A stretch of 64,000 bases of DNA from Cunninghamia lanceolata (taxonomy: Eukaryota > Streptophyta > Pinopsida > Cupressales > Cupressaceae). The stretch's first letter is position 1; every line of letters starts with the position of its first letter. Position numbers and translations under genes: made by a program. Below the pieces are notes generated by a model that was not told where the DNA came from, searched no databases, and worked only from the letters and a program-made list of their open reading frames with translations. Below, piece by piece: positions 25,261 to 37,479 of this stretch. Location of the stretch: assembly GCA_027924645.1 (NCBI GenBank), contig BSBN01000140.1, positions 8,810,501 through 8,874,500 on the forward strand. Direction: 5' to 3'.

Positions 25261-27013
25261 TAATCCTATGATGAGTTCTCGTCCTCAACATGTACATGTA
25301 AGCGTGTAAATATGACCTCTCAACATGCGTTCTTCTTGGCAACATGTGAATTAAACTCTCTTTTCGCTTTCCTCATTTGTTTTTCCCTTGCTAACTTGTG
25401 CAATTTTGTCCTTTCTTCTTTCATCCTTTGTCGATTCTTTATTTTTGTGCTTTTTGGCCTTGTCGTAAAACCTATAAACGTCATTTTCTAGGAAACCTTT
25501 CATCTTGTGAACCTTTTTCATCATTTTCAAGACTTTAGAGACCTCGAACTCACTTTCTGATTTCATCCCCAACCCCAGTTTCTTTCATCTTTTCTTTTTG
25601 ACTTGCTCACCCCCTATTATATTTGGGTCACCCCCTAGGCGACCACCCTGCTAATGTGGGAGACCACCCCTTCTGGCATCTTTTTGTCAAAATAGAGTTG
25701 TCAAGTGTCTTCTTCAGCCTCCCAAGACCACTCTCCAACCTTCATTTTTCACCTAGACATTCATCTGACCCTATTCACCCCCCTTTTGACCCTAGTCGCC
25801 CCCGGGTGACCACCCTACAAATGTGGGTGACCCTTTCATGTTTTCTTCTGCGGTTTTACTTCGTGTTTGAGCTCGAAAAAGCATCATTTTTCCTCCAATT
25901 TGAATGAGATTTTGAGCCTAACTAAGAGTCATCTATTCTTAACCTGTCAATTAACTTTAATCATGCAAATTTGGCTTAGTTGAACTATAATTAACTCATC
26001 CCTCTCTCATGCAAACTCCATTTTCTCTCCTATGATAAACTTTCGAGCTCACTTCACTGCCCAATCAATCCAATTCACTGAGTAATCAATTGAGTTAACT
26101 CTCCAATCAAGGGAGTTAACTCTTCAATCAATTCCACCCCACTCCTCATTCCAACCTATAAATACCCCCTCCTCTAAGCAATAGAGGAGGCAAATTCATT
26201 GTTGCAACCCAACTTTGCTTAGTTTTTCTCTCCCTTAGCATTTTTATGCTTGTTGCAGGACTCTCGTGCCTTTTGCTTTTGTTATTTATACCCAAGATTT
26301 TTAAAAAGCTTCATACAACGTTGTCACGCTAGCCGATTTTCAAGCCCAAGTGCTCCATCCAATCTTTCATAGCTTCAATCCAAGTTTTCTCAAGCTTTTA
26401 TTCGATTTGTTTGTCGTCAAATCCATGTTGCCAAGAGGAGTACCCCACTATTATAGAGAAAGGGAAGGCTACTACAAGGATCTCTAAGGATACGCCAAGC
26501 ACATGCGACTTCATTTTCAAGTTCCTTAATGCTTTTTGCAGTAATTAGAATATCAATCTCGCTCTTGGACTAGTAATCTTGTTAGATTACAAATTCCTTG
26601 ATATGTTAATTTAGATTGTTAGATTAGCTTTTTTTATCGCAATTTAAATTAGTTTCAATTCAAAGCTTACAATTCTTAGAGTAGCCCAAAACTGATCTCA
26701 AAAAATACAAAAATAGAGTAATTGCATTAGGTAATTTTATTCTAGTTTGTATTCATATTTCAATTCCTAGTTTAACTTAGTTCGTTTTATTTCAAAAATT
26801 GGTGAAAAAAAAAAATTGTTTGCATACATTGTAGCTTGCATTTCAAACAAAAACCCATAAAATACAAAAACATTAGAAAATACCCAACAACAAAATCAAA
26901 ACAAGTTCACAAACCCTTGATTTCATCATGAGGTCCACACAAGTCAAGCGAAACCAAAATCTGAACAAACCTTAGGTCATCACGCTAAGCCAACTCTCCT
27001 TTCAAGCCTACGC
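25261..27013 (+). other. Possible LTR or leader region
   Basis: No coding sequence. It contains near-repeats of CGACCACCCTNCNAATGTGGG(T/A)GACC (25,640 and 25,803), a strong TATA box and a pyrimidine-rich stretch after it, like the promoter part of a plant LTR. I found no second copy in the window, so an LTR is only a guess. Confidence 0.35.
26157..26164 (+). promoter_or_regulatory. TATA box
   Basis: TATAAATA followed by CCCCCTCCTC, a good plant core promoter. It may drive the element RNA that includes the frame at 27014-27376. Confidence 0.5.
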
Positions 27014-27376
27014 ATGTGCCTTGGACTTAGAGGTGAGTGGGTGAGGGCAACCCTAGAAGAGATCAAAGAGTTACACCATAGGCCTCAACATGCACAATTT
27101 ACCATTCAAGAACATGAACATAGGCTTAGGTTGATTGAACAAAGACATCAAATCCAACAACTCCTTCGTGCAGGAGAGGAAAGATTTTTGCACATAAGAC
27201 TCATAAATGACTATAACAGACAACCGAATAGGCGTTGGAATCTAGCCAACCCAAACAAGAGATCAATGACTAGTGACCCTTCAGGTCATATCATTATCTC
27301 CACAACTACGATCATTGAACACAACTTAGCAAACAATTCAAAAGAAAGGCCCCATGATCGGCTAACTGTTGGATAA
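27014..27376 (+). pseudogene. Charged open frame, possible gag-like N-terminus
   Basis: A frame of 120 codons rich in Glu, His, Gln and Arg (RATLEEIKELHHRP, then EHRLRLIEQRHQIQQL) with coiled-coil character over residues 13-60. About 850 bp downstream of a TATA box, it could be the start of a gag-type protein whose remainder is lost in the repeats that follow. I do not recognise it. A chance open frame is also possible. Confidence 0.3.
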
Positions 27377-27429
27377 AAGCAAGAAGTTGGGTCCACATGT
27401 AGGGGAAGTCGCACGGATGAAAAAAATCC

Positions 27430-27665
27430 TTACAAGAACGAGTACCCATTTTAAAAGAAATGAGTACCTATTTAAGAATGAGTGCCCGAGCCTAAATAGG
27501 TACATGTTTAGGAATGGGTGCCCAAGCCTAAACGGGTACCTGTTTAGGAACAGGTACATGTTTCTAAATGGTATTTGAATTTTAAAAAAAGACAGGCTAC
27601 ACGCTTTTTTTCCCACACAAAAGGAACAGGTACCCATTCTAAAACGGGTACCCATTCCTAAAATC
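27430..27665 (+). repeat. Repeats of GGTACC/GTTTAGGAA type in both orientations
   Basis: Ten or so variants of GGTACCTGTTTAGGAA and GAATGGGTGCCCAAGCCTAAA lie close together, some inverted, so the stretch can fold on itself (for example CCTAAACGGGTACC against GGTACCTGTTTAGG). A 70-bp gap at about 27,575-27,625 splits it. Confidence 0.65.
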
Positions 27666-27761
27666 TTAGGCTCTGTAAAGGCATGGTAAGCTAACCCCTT
27701 TCCTTGGACCTACAAGTACAAGTCCATGTCCAAAGCAAGAGAAAAGACCAACTTTACTAGT

Positions 27762-28436
27762 ATGGCTGACGATGTTTTTTTCTGAATTTTTTTATGAAAT
27801 TAAAATCCATTACAGATGACAATGTTTAGTTTTCAAATATGTAATTTTTTTTATTAGACTTTTTTTTCTATTTATTATTTAATTAATGAGCAAACTAGTC
27901 CAAAAACTTGAAATGACAGGTGTTTGTATTTTTTAATAACTTTTAATTTTTAAAGTTTAAAAAAAAAATTATGTCATCAATCTACACACCATTCTATACA
28001 CAATTAAAAAAAATTATTTTATGATTAGTTTTTTCTCAATTAGGGCCAATAAAAAATATATATATTTGGGAAAAAATTATTAAAAATATCCTTATCAAAC
28101 TTCACTGTACTACACATCTTTCCCCAAAAGAATTTAGAAAAATACTTTTATTTAGGCCAAATTATGTTGGTCATACACATGCATGGTATGGTAAAAAAAA
28201 GTGACTTTTAAACAATGCTTTTTAGAAATGCCTATTGAAAATCAATTTGTATCATCTGGGCATTAAAATAAATTACATATTTTAAAACTAGACTCCAAGT
28301 ACTACATTTCATATTTCTAACTTTTTGAAATATTCAATCTTTATGTGCCTTAAATGTTTAGGTCAAATGTAACAAATTCTGAAAATTAGGTAAAACACTT
28401 CCACTTTTTGCCCAAAAAGTGGACCCAACTTCTTAC
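27762..28436 (+). repeat. Dispersed repeat, copy 2
   Basis: Matches 13,903-14,620 along its length. The terminal hairpin is at 28401-28422 and has lost perfect symmetry by one base (GGCC to GCCC). This copy is shorter, with deletions near 27,960-28,080. Confidence 0.75.
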
Positions 28437-28689
28437 ATTGACCCTATTCTCCACAAAGTCTAGCTCTCAAGCGAGCAGGACCACCCCTTTGTCTCGCCTC
28501 CTCTCAACTAGCTTCTACCATGAGAACGAGAGTGACGTGGAGGTTCACTCGTGGCAAGGAGAAGGACCATCTATGTGCTCCATCAAGGCTGACTCGACCA
28601 CCCTAAGCTACTGAGTAACATTTTGAAGTGTACGTATTTTGGTGAACCTAATATGAAGAGAAAAACCATTCAGTTGAGCTTTTTGTGTG

Positions 28690-29830
28690 TCCTTGCTATT
28701 ATGGAGTAAAAAGTGTCCACATGTCTTTTTACCTCCTTGTTTAGCTCCTAGGTCCACGTAATTACATTATTCATTATAATTGCTTATCTCAATACAAAAT
28801 TGCCCGACACTAATGTAAATTGGCAATAAGGGGCCATATTTTATCTTATCCCAGACCCAAAAGGATCCCAAAGACTTGGGTGCCACCGCCCAAGTCTCTC
28901 CTAATTGGTCGGGGCTAAATTCAAGTTATGTTGGTCTGGGACCTTTCAAAAGGTTTCTCCTTGTCAACTCTTTTGGTTTAATTTCACAATTGTGAGTGGG
29001 AAAGCATATATAAGTGTGTTTTTGAGTTCATATGTAACTAGGTTGAAAAGAGCTAACTTATAATATTAAAGGAAAGCAAGCAAGAGCATTCATTGTGATT
29101 CTAGAGCAGATTTGTGTGTTTGTTGTAGGAATGAAGCTATCATCTATCCACCTTAGGAGTTGAAGGACCTTCATCTTTCAAAGGGATCATCACATAGGTG
29201 ATATCATTGTTGTTTATCATCATTTGATTCATCATTATTACTTTTGTTTTTAGCCTCTGCCCCCACGAGGGCATGCACTCTCTATCAAACAACGGTGTTG
29301 GGAAGTTTGAATGCTATCTCGGGATTTGACTGAGGCAAGACCCTAAACACCATAACCCCCAAACCCCTTCTTATCTTCTTGTGTGCAAGTTACAGGAGCA
29401 AGATCTAGAGATTATGAAGATACAGGAAGACTGAGTGAAGATCAGGGTTTCAGAATCCAACAACAGTTGCAGAATATTCCTCTATCCAGGACTTGGGCGG
29501 TGGCTCCCTAGTCTTTATGCCCTTTCTGACTCCATATCTGGCATCAAGGCAGCATCTGCAACATCTTTCCAATTGACTGTTTCAACATATTCTTCCAACC
29601 AAGACTTGGGCGGTCCTAAATTAGTCCTTCGACATCTCTACTTTCAAAAGACAAGTTCTATCATCTTCTTGATCATCCCTGTGCAATTGGATTCTAGATT
29701 GTTGTACATTTTTTGTTATTATTTGATCTCTGTTGAACTAGGGTTTCATGCATTGTTAACCTAGGGTTTGATAGAAAGGCTGAGTTAAATATGATTCCTC
29801 TATAGCATACCTGAGTACAAGATCTGTAGC
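28690..29830 (+). repeat. Probable 5' LTR of element A
   Basis: It is distantly similar, in the same order, to the LTRs of element B: a CTTGGGTGCC..CCCAAGTC block, TATATAAG near 29,005, GCCTCTGCCCCCACGAGGGCATGC near 29,255, CTAAACACCATAACCCCCAAACC near 29,345 and CCTAGGGTTTGATAG near 29,760. A and B therefore belong to related families. Both ends are approximate. I see no primer-binding site before the gag start at 30,057. Confidence 0.5.
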
Positions 29831-30056
29831 TAAGTCTACCTCATTTGGTAGTGATTTGGCTCAATCTTTTCCTTGAATGTTATACAGAAAAAGGGTTTGA
29901 TCTAGAGTGCATCCTAGTTGTCATCATTCACCTTTTTCATAGTAAACACTTGCAAGATCTCATTCTGCCATTATTTCTTTCACGATCATTTTCAGCATCG
30001 TTGTCACTTTCATCTTCATTCTTTTCATATTCACTTTCACACGTTCCATTTATTCT

Positions 30057-31011
30057 ATGGTGTTTACGACACCCCTGAATATGATGGAACTAGATTTAAA
30101 CTTAGCGAACATTCCCTCTAGGGAGCCTAAAACTCCCTCTTTCAACAGATATGTGCCACCTGACCCAAATGTACCAGTCTCAAATTGCTATGATTATGAG
30201 GACTCAGACTATGAACATGATAGAAGAGAACCAAGACATTCTCTGTCATTTAACAATCCCACATGAGAGCACAATTTGGTAATTCACCCTATGCCTCATA
30301 AGGTGTGATGAGTACTAGTCAGGTTAGAGATTCATCAAGGTGATCAACCTTCAACAAGCACTCACCTAGATGATGAAGTAAGATGACTTGAAAAATACCT
30401 GCAAGAGGTCAAGGAAGCTCAAGAGGCCTTACATGTTGCCTTGCAAGAAGTAAAATGTGAGAATGCCTTGCGAGAACAAGTAGGAACATTAAATCATGAA
30501 AACACACGAACTAAAATTCCAAGAAATGAAGAAGTCTCAAGAGGCCCTACACCTGTAGATATCATCGCAATGCTAGTACAATGAATCAAAACTCTTGAAG
30601 TAAATCAACCCACTCTGGAAAGATGACAAAAATCACATGAGAACATTAGGATTTACCAAGACCAAGGGCATCTCAAAACCCCCCTATTTGAACTATTACT
30701 CTTGAAATAGAAGCAACGACACATTCCCAGCTAGGAATCCACTGATCCAAAACATTCAAACAATTCAAGGTAGTCAAATAAATCTAGTTGTGGCATTAGG
30801 GTATCAAAATCCACCCATAGGATTGATGTTGTCAACCCCGCAATCACAAAGTGCCTTTTTGGGAACATACCTGGAATTATCTAAAGGAACCACTTGACTT
30901 GATCATAAGGAGCGTAGCATTACCACGACCATTGCTGGATCTCCCCAAGTTCAAAGGAGGAGATCCCAATTCACATATCAAGGCACATACCATGACTATA
31001 AGAAAACTCCT
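30057..31011 (+). pseudogene. Gag of element A, N-terminal part
   Basis: The frame starts at the ATG at 30057 (MVFTTPLNMMELDLN), passes an acidic stretch (YDYEDSDYEHD) and a helical, Glu-rich part (LQEVKEAQEALHVALQEV, about 30,390-30,440). It reaches the Gag core entry LPKFKGGDPNSHIKAHT (about 30,940-30,990). At least ten stops and two frame changes occur. At 31,012 it is cut by the minus-strand LTR element. Confidence 0.75.
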
Positions 31012-31711
31012 TGTTATGAATTTGCAAGTCCAATAAAACCAATTCCACATAAATCAATAGGAGAATATGATGCAGAAATAACCATAATGTAAAGATCAAT
31101 GAACAAACACAAGATAGCACAAGATATACCCTAGGAAAACCCTCAAGAGGGAAGAACCCAGCCTCCAAAAGCATCCACACTCATATGTATTATTCAGCAA
31201 TAAGGATATTACAATACATCTCATGAGTCTCCATGAATACCTTTGAACCATCAAGCACCACCAATGCATCCTCCATTGTGTCCAAGCACGAATCCACACA
31301 TCACCTACCATGCTTCACAATATGCACTTGCAGGAGAGAACTCAATACAATGACAACCTCTCACAAACCTCTCATCCACCTACAATGAATCAACCAACCT
31401 CAAATAATAACATTGTGTTTGCTTTTATAATTCAAGCTGACACAAATATAATGAGAAAACCATGTGCCCCAAAACCATGGGTAACACAAAACCATTGACC
31501 CACCATTTAATTATTGGTACTATGTTGTTTTTCCCAACAATTAAATAATACAAATAATAACCCAATGTTACATACAACATTTACAAGTGGCCTACAAATA
31601 AATATCTAATGTGGTTGAACACATCAATTAAGATGCACCACAAATAAATATTTATTTTACATGAATAAAATAATCCACTGTTATGCAAGGTGTACAACAC
31701 CTATTCCAACA
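31012..31711 (-). repeat. 3' LTR of the minus-strand element
   Basis: 700 bp on the plus map, from TGTTATGAATTTGC to CTATTCCAACA, with TG/CA ends on either strand. Most of it matches 35,936-37,037. Confidence 0.85.
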
Positions 31712-31722
31712 TTCTCCTAGTT

Positions 31723-34700
31723 ATTGTATACATTGCATAAGGGTCAATCAATGAAATACATCATCATAGGCAAACATGAAATCACATGAATCTCCAACAT
31801 GCTCTGGTCCTCCATCAAGATACCTGCAATAAAATCAAAATGACTATCTCAAGAAAGAACTCCTCTCATCCTCCAATGTGCCACCTATGGAAGAAAAGGA
31901 ACTTGCCAAGGTGAAGATGCACCACTACAAGGAACACAAGCATCAAATCCAAGTGATAACAAAAGGCTCCAAGCTGCTATCAAAGGTAAAAACCCACATG
32001 ACTAGAAATAGCACCCACAACATATGCTAATACATCCAACCATCCATACCTCATAGGCATCAACAACATCAATAAACTCATGCCAACAACATATCCAACC
32101 CATATACCACAATCACAAGCTCCATGTATAAAACTTGTCAATGAAGAATACATACATCCAGGAACTCCAACTGCATGGGTAATGTCAAACTTGAAAACAG
32201 ATCAAAGGCATATCAAGTCTATCAATCAACACTCAAACCAAGGTGTGGATGATCAACAAGCCAATGTAGTATCAATAACAATCACAATGATCCACACATG
32301 CATGATAAATCATTGCATAGTCTCTCACAACATGTCACCATAACTCTCCCAAGTCCAACCATATCAACATGATCCTCTAAGAAGTAGCCATAAGACAAAG
32401 AGAGAAAACCTGTAAATCATAATGTCCTTCTACAAACACCTCAAAGTGATAAGTTGTGTCAAGTATGATCTCTACAACCCCAAATGAAAAGCCTCAACAA
32501 CACCCAACCATTCAATCTCATAGATCAAATGAACATATGTAACATGTAACCAACATGTATGTAAGCCTCTCTAATCAAGGTAGATCAAAATCATAACCAT
32601 TCCTTAACTAGGAATAAGCCCAATCACATCTCCTAAACTCCTCATAATGAACATCATAAATCATATGAACAAGGAGATAACCATGCTAACATCTCTCAAA
32701 TGAACCCTCCAAAACCAATAACCATAACTCAAGATCCATATCTATGAGACGATAAAGCATAAAGCAAGATGCATCTAAAAGGATGGGCAATAGCTCATAG
32801 ATGATAAACCGCTGAGTAGACCAAGATTGGGGAATGAAAATGCTCCTCTAGGATACACCAAGCCATAATGACTCTCCAAGAACAGTCTCATCTAGGTCCA
32901 TAATGAACTCATGTCCATAACCAGGTGTAGGCTCCTCGGTCTATTTGTTGAAACCTCCAATGAGTAACTGTCTCAACAAGTGTCTCTAATCTCAAGAGAA
33001 TTGTAGCCTCACCTAAGTCTTCAAGTATCCATGAGCACCTCCATGATCAATCTAGGCCAACTCCAAATGCAACACTACACTATCATGAAGCTCTCAAGAA
33101 AATGACCAAAGTACTCAATACCAAGAGAATCTTGAAGATCATTGTCAATGCTCCAACAGCAGAATTAGGAGCCCAATCATGACATCATGATCTAACCATC
33201 TCCTCCTAGGAGATCACATGCACTGATAAACACATCCTTTTTCAAGAGAACCTGTATCATGTCAAAACTCTAATCTAGAATCAAGAGTCCATCAAGACAC
33301 AATATCAACATCTCTAAATAAAGGATCAACATGTCAAACTAAAAAGTCATAAACTGACACCTCAACCAAAGACTCAAAAAAGTCCTCCATGGTAAACCAA
33401 GATGTCAACATATCCAAAACACATGAAGATAACCATATTTTGTCAACAGAACTCAAAATTTCAAAGAACTTTCACTACCAAAAGCTCCTCCATGACAACA
33501 ACATCCACTACAGAAGATCATCCATCACAACTGATCAATCCACATCATTGCCAAATCTCCCACTAAATTGTGACACCGATCTATCCATGGTAACAAAGTA
33601 ACCATCTCCTAAATGAAGATTGTCCATGGCCCCAACACAATCAAGGAATCTCACTGTAACGACAACAGCTCCCAAAAGGTTGAGTAAACCATAATCTCCA
33701 AACCAAGAAGATAAAACCATCACTGTCAAAAGCTCACATAAAAACATGTATCCAATCTCTCCATGACATCATGATAAACATGATATAAGTCCCATGAATA
33801 GACTATCTAGGAACTCTAATCATCCATCCTCGCATCCCAATGCAACATACCAATGTACAAATGACCATAGACAAGGCCAACTAACAAAGTCTACATAAAC
33901 ACTGAATCAATCTCATGGATAAAGATAGTCCACATCCAAGTCATCCCAGTGTAGCCAAGGGGTAGATAATCCACAAAACTACATAACTTGAAGATCCAAA
34001 ACAAATGCAACATGCAAACTCATCATCACACTAGTAACATGCAAACTGAGATATCAAAGAAGATAACCTGTAGACTCCAAGACTCAAACACCAAATCAAC
34101 ATTAGATTCAATTTTCCAACAAGTCCACAAACAAGTAACGATAGTCAAGGAACTAATAAAGCATCTTGGAGATAAGAATAATCCCCTAAAACAACACCAC
34201 AACACGACCTATAATCATGAATCAAACATCATAGCCCATACCTGTCAATCGCATACATGATCATGTTGTTCCAACACAAAAGTGTACCTGCATATCTATG
34301 ACACCATAATCATCATCATCGTTGTACATGTACTCAACTCCCACTGAAACGAGGCTCCTAGTCTCACACACATATCAACCATGTCCTCAAACCAGAAGAC
34401 AAACTATGTACTTGTCTCCATCAAAGTCCAAACTCTAAAAATACATGTAAACCTGTATTTGGAAGCACCAAATCTAAAAACCTACTATACCATGTTGATG
34501 GTCTCATAACAACATGCACTCCCACAAGTTTGTGCCCAAAAATCCATCTAAATGCTCTCATAATCGTACCCTGAATCTTAGGCTCCTACAAGTGATCAAA
34601 CAAGTACCAATCTCTCTCTGTACACCAACTGAAAATCTACAAAATCCAAACTATAGTACACTGCAATAGCTCTCTAATGCCTGTCCGAAATCAAAAATCT

Positions 34701-35920
34701 AATTTCGTATGCAAAAGTTATGAGCATAAAATTATCTCGGAGCAATGTTTGGCTTCAGGGACCAAATTCTAACACAAATAGAAAAATCTAATCATGAAAC
34801 CTATACCATAGCGTAGTGTTCGGAGAGACCTTTTTGATACCTATAAGAAGTTGAAAAATTGATACCATGGGTGAAAGTTATGCCTCCTGGGAAAAAATGC
34901 CCTCCAAGGGCCAAAAGGGGACACCTGGTGGGACCCTCCATACCTGTTGATGTCATCACTGACGCAAGCAGCTGATGTGGCACTAACTGGACGAGGTAAT
35001 GTGACATACTAGGCTAGTCTGGCATATGGTAGACTTCAAAAAAGGTTTCAATTCTATTTTATGTTTTCAACGGACTCCAAAAGTGTATTGAAAGGAGGTT
35101 TGATTTTTTAATAGGTCCGAAATTACATTTTTTAATCACTGTCATATGAATTTTTTAACCCACTGGCTGACTGGCGATAGGGCTAACCGGCTAACTAGGG
35201 TCCGACCTAGCCATGCCGACCCCGCCGAGCTGCCGGGACCAGGGGCTTTAAGGCCTCCTGGCCTAGCCAAAGGCTGACATGGGGCTAGTAGGGGCTGACC
35301 AGCTTTGACACCAACATACTCGTCGATACCCACTACAGCAGTGCAGTACGAGGGTTTGTGGACCCCCCTGTGAATTAATTTATTTTTTTCAATCTTGATT
35401 TTTAAACCTATTCTATAGTTTTTTTTTTTTTAATTTTTAATTTTTTTCAAACTATAGAGATAACATCTGTAGGAAATAAAATAATATTTGTTTTCACTTA
35501 GCATACCTCTGCAGACTAATGATCATACTGCCATACCTAGGGGCTTAAAAAAATTTACCTTGGATCATAGTGGCCAAACTATGGCAAATTATATGTTTTT
35601 CTTCACCTCTCGGGCCTCCTGAATCCAACGATGAGCTCCATTTTGCCCCAGGAGGTCATCTATGAAATATCCCTCCTCAAAACCCTCATTGAACCGATCT
35701 AAGAAACCCTTTCTTGCAACCAATTTTTAACACACCGATCTGTAATTTCCTCCACAAATATGCAATACCCAAAACCCCAAATCTACAATACAACCTGCAC
35801 AAAATCTTGTAATGTCCCAAATCCTTTCATGCATTGCCATGGCCTCCATTTTGCACCCAATCTACACACACAAGGGTTATACAAATCCAGGGAGCTCACA
35901 CCTCCCTCAACCATAAACAT
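31723..35920 (-). other. Interior of the minus-strand element, no coding sequence seen
   Basis: About 4.2 kb. Open frames are all under 100 codons and carry no retroelement motifs. The plus strand is rich in CATCAA/CCTCAA words. A GC-richer patch at 35,160-35,300 with CTGGC/GGCTGACC repeats gives a Pro/Gly-rich minus frame (35142-35333) that I judge to be chance. Confidence 0.5.
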
Positions 35921-35933
35921 GGCTCTGATACCA
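35921..35933 (-). other. Primer-binding site, initiator tRNA-Met (minus strand)
   Basis: The plus strand reads GGCTCTGATACCA; its complement TGGTATCAGAGCC is the standard site for initiator tRNA-Met. It lies two bases inside the LTR that begins at 35,936 and fixes the orientation of the element. Confidence 0.9.
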
Positions 35934-35935
35934 CA

Positions 35936-37037
35936 TGTTAGGAATTTGCAAGTCCAATAAAACCAATTCCACATAACCCAATAGGAGAATATGATGCAGA
36001 AATAACCATAATACAAAGATCAATGAACAAACACAACAAAAAATATACCCTGGGAAAACCCTCAAGAGGGAAAAACCCAACCTCCAAAAGCATCCACACT
36101 TATATGTATTATTCAACAATAAGGATATTACAATACATCTTATGAGTCTCCATGAATACCTCTGAACCATTAATCACCTCCATTGCATCCTCCATTGTGT
36201 CCAAGCACGAATCCACACATCACCTGTCATGCTTTACAATATGGACTTACAGGAGAGAACTCAATACAATGACAGCCTCTCACAAACCTCCCGTCCACCT
36301 ACAATGAATAAGCCAACCTTAAATAATAACATTGTGTTTTCTTTTATAATTCAAGCTCACACAAATATAATGAGAAAACCATGGATAACACAAAACCATT
36401 GACCCACCATTTAATTATTAGTACTACATTTTTTCCCAACAATTAAATAATACAAATAATAAATCAATGTTACAACATTTACAAGTGGCCTCGAAATAAA
36501 TATCTAATGTGGTTAACCACATCAATTAAGATGCACCACAAATAAATATTTACGCCGAGAGGCATTCTACACTCACAGCAAGGGCTAAAAGATTCAGATT
36601 CTCGTAAACAATTAAGATTCAGATTCCATGTAAACAAAATTCATAAAATGTGTAAATAAATAAATTCGTGGAAGCCAAATGGATAGCAAAATAGAAAAAC
36701 TTGGGCAGTTATGGAGTGAAATCTTTATCACGTTAAACAAAAAATAAATAAATTTGTGGAAGCCAAATGGATAGAAAAATAGAAAAACTTGGGCAGTTAT
36801 GGAATGAAATCTTTATTATGTTTGAAGAATATGAAAAGTTTTCTAGCATAGCCTCTTTAAATTAACTCATGTGAGCATATCAAATATTCTAACTGCAAGT
36901 AATTTATAAATGCCAACAAATTGGAAGATATCTCTCGATGTACTGTAGATATATTTTTTTAAATATAAATATACTAGTTATTTTACATGAATAAAATAAT
37001 CTAATGTTATGCAAGGTGTACAACACCTATTCCATTA
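35936..37037 (-). repeat. 5' LTR of the minus-strand element, with an insertion
   Basis: Matches 31,012-31,711 up to about 36,552 and again from 36,978. Its 1,102-bp length is explained by a 425-bp insertion. Its right end reads CCATTA where the partner has CCAACA, so the terminal CA has been lost by mutation. Confidence 0.85.
36553..36977. mobile_element. 425-bp insertion in the LTR, flanked by TTA
   Basis: Absent from the partner LTR, which reads straight through at this point. TTA occurs on both sides (36,550-36,552 and 36,978-36,980), consistent with a 3-bp target duplication as made by PIF/Harbinger-type or CACTA elements. The ends (CGCCGAGAGG and TATACTAG) are not inverted repeats of each other. 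An internal 88-bp tandem duplication starts at 36,654 and 36,742. Confidence 0.6.
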
Positions 37038-37479
37038 CTCCTCCCTTGGGATGGGGTTGTTGCAAGGATTTTTCTAAAAACATTAGAAGGGATAGCCTTG
37101 GACTGGTATTATCATTTACTAGAAGCTTCGATACATTCTTTTCAGCAGCTCATAGGAGAGTTTGTCATGGCTTTTGATATTAACAAACTCATGAAAACAT
37201 GAATATGAGAATTTCTCACGATGAAACAGTAATCAAATGAATCGATGGCACACTTTGTCACTCAGCGGAGACAATTTCTTTACTCATCGACAAGTGCTCC
37301 AAACATGGACCACCGTGATTTGTGTGACCCATTCTTGCATGCTTTGAATAGAGACAAAAGAGAGGAAGTACAAAAGTTTCCATACAAGTCATATGAGGAA
37401 GCTTTGGAAAGTGCCTTATGAATCAATCAAGCAGCCATCGACAGTGGTAGGAGAACTTATGGATCAAATGGTCAATTAA
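37038..37479 (+). pseudogene. Gag of element A, core part
   Basis: It continues the Gag frame cut at 31,011 without a shift. The core signature FLKTLEGIALDWYYHL (about 37,075-37,122) and FQQLIGEF are typical of the retrotransposon Gag domain. The later part has MAHFVTQRRQFL. In-frame stops occur at about 37,200, 37,206, 37,230 and 37,419. It is cut at 37,480 by element B. Confidence 0.82.

Larger units (their letters stand above)
31012..37037 (-). mobile_element. Minus-strand LTR element without recognisable genes (LARD-like)
   Basis: Direct repeats at 31,012-31,711 and 35,936-37,037 bound the element, and CTCCT flanks it on both sides (31,007-31,011 and 37,038-37,042). The primer-binding site lies in reverse at 35,921-35,933, so the element reads right to left. 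A purine tract (AGGAGAA on minus) abuts the other LTR at 31,712-31,722. The interior of about 4.2 kb has no protein that I recognise on either strand, despite good ends. Large non-coding LTR elements of this kind (LARDs) depend on enzymes from others. It is inserted in the gag of element A. Confidence 0.85.

Noticed and set aside
35142..35333. Pro/Gly/Ala-rich minus-strand frame
   Set aside because: It comes from a GC-rich repeat patch (CTGGC words) inside the non-coding LTR element and has no motif.
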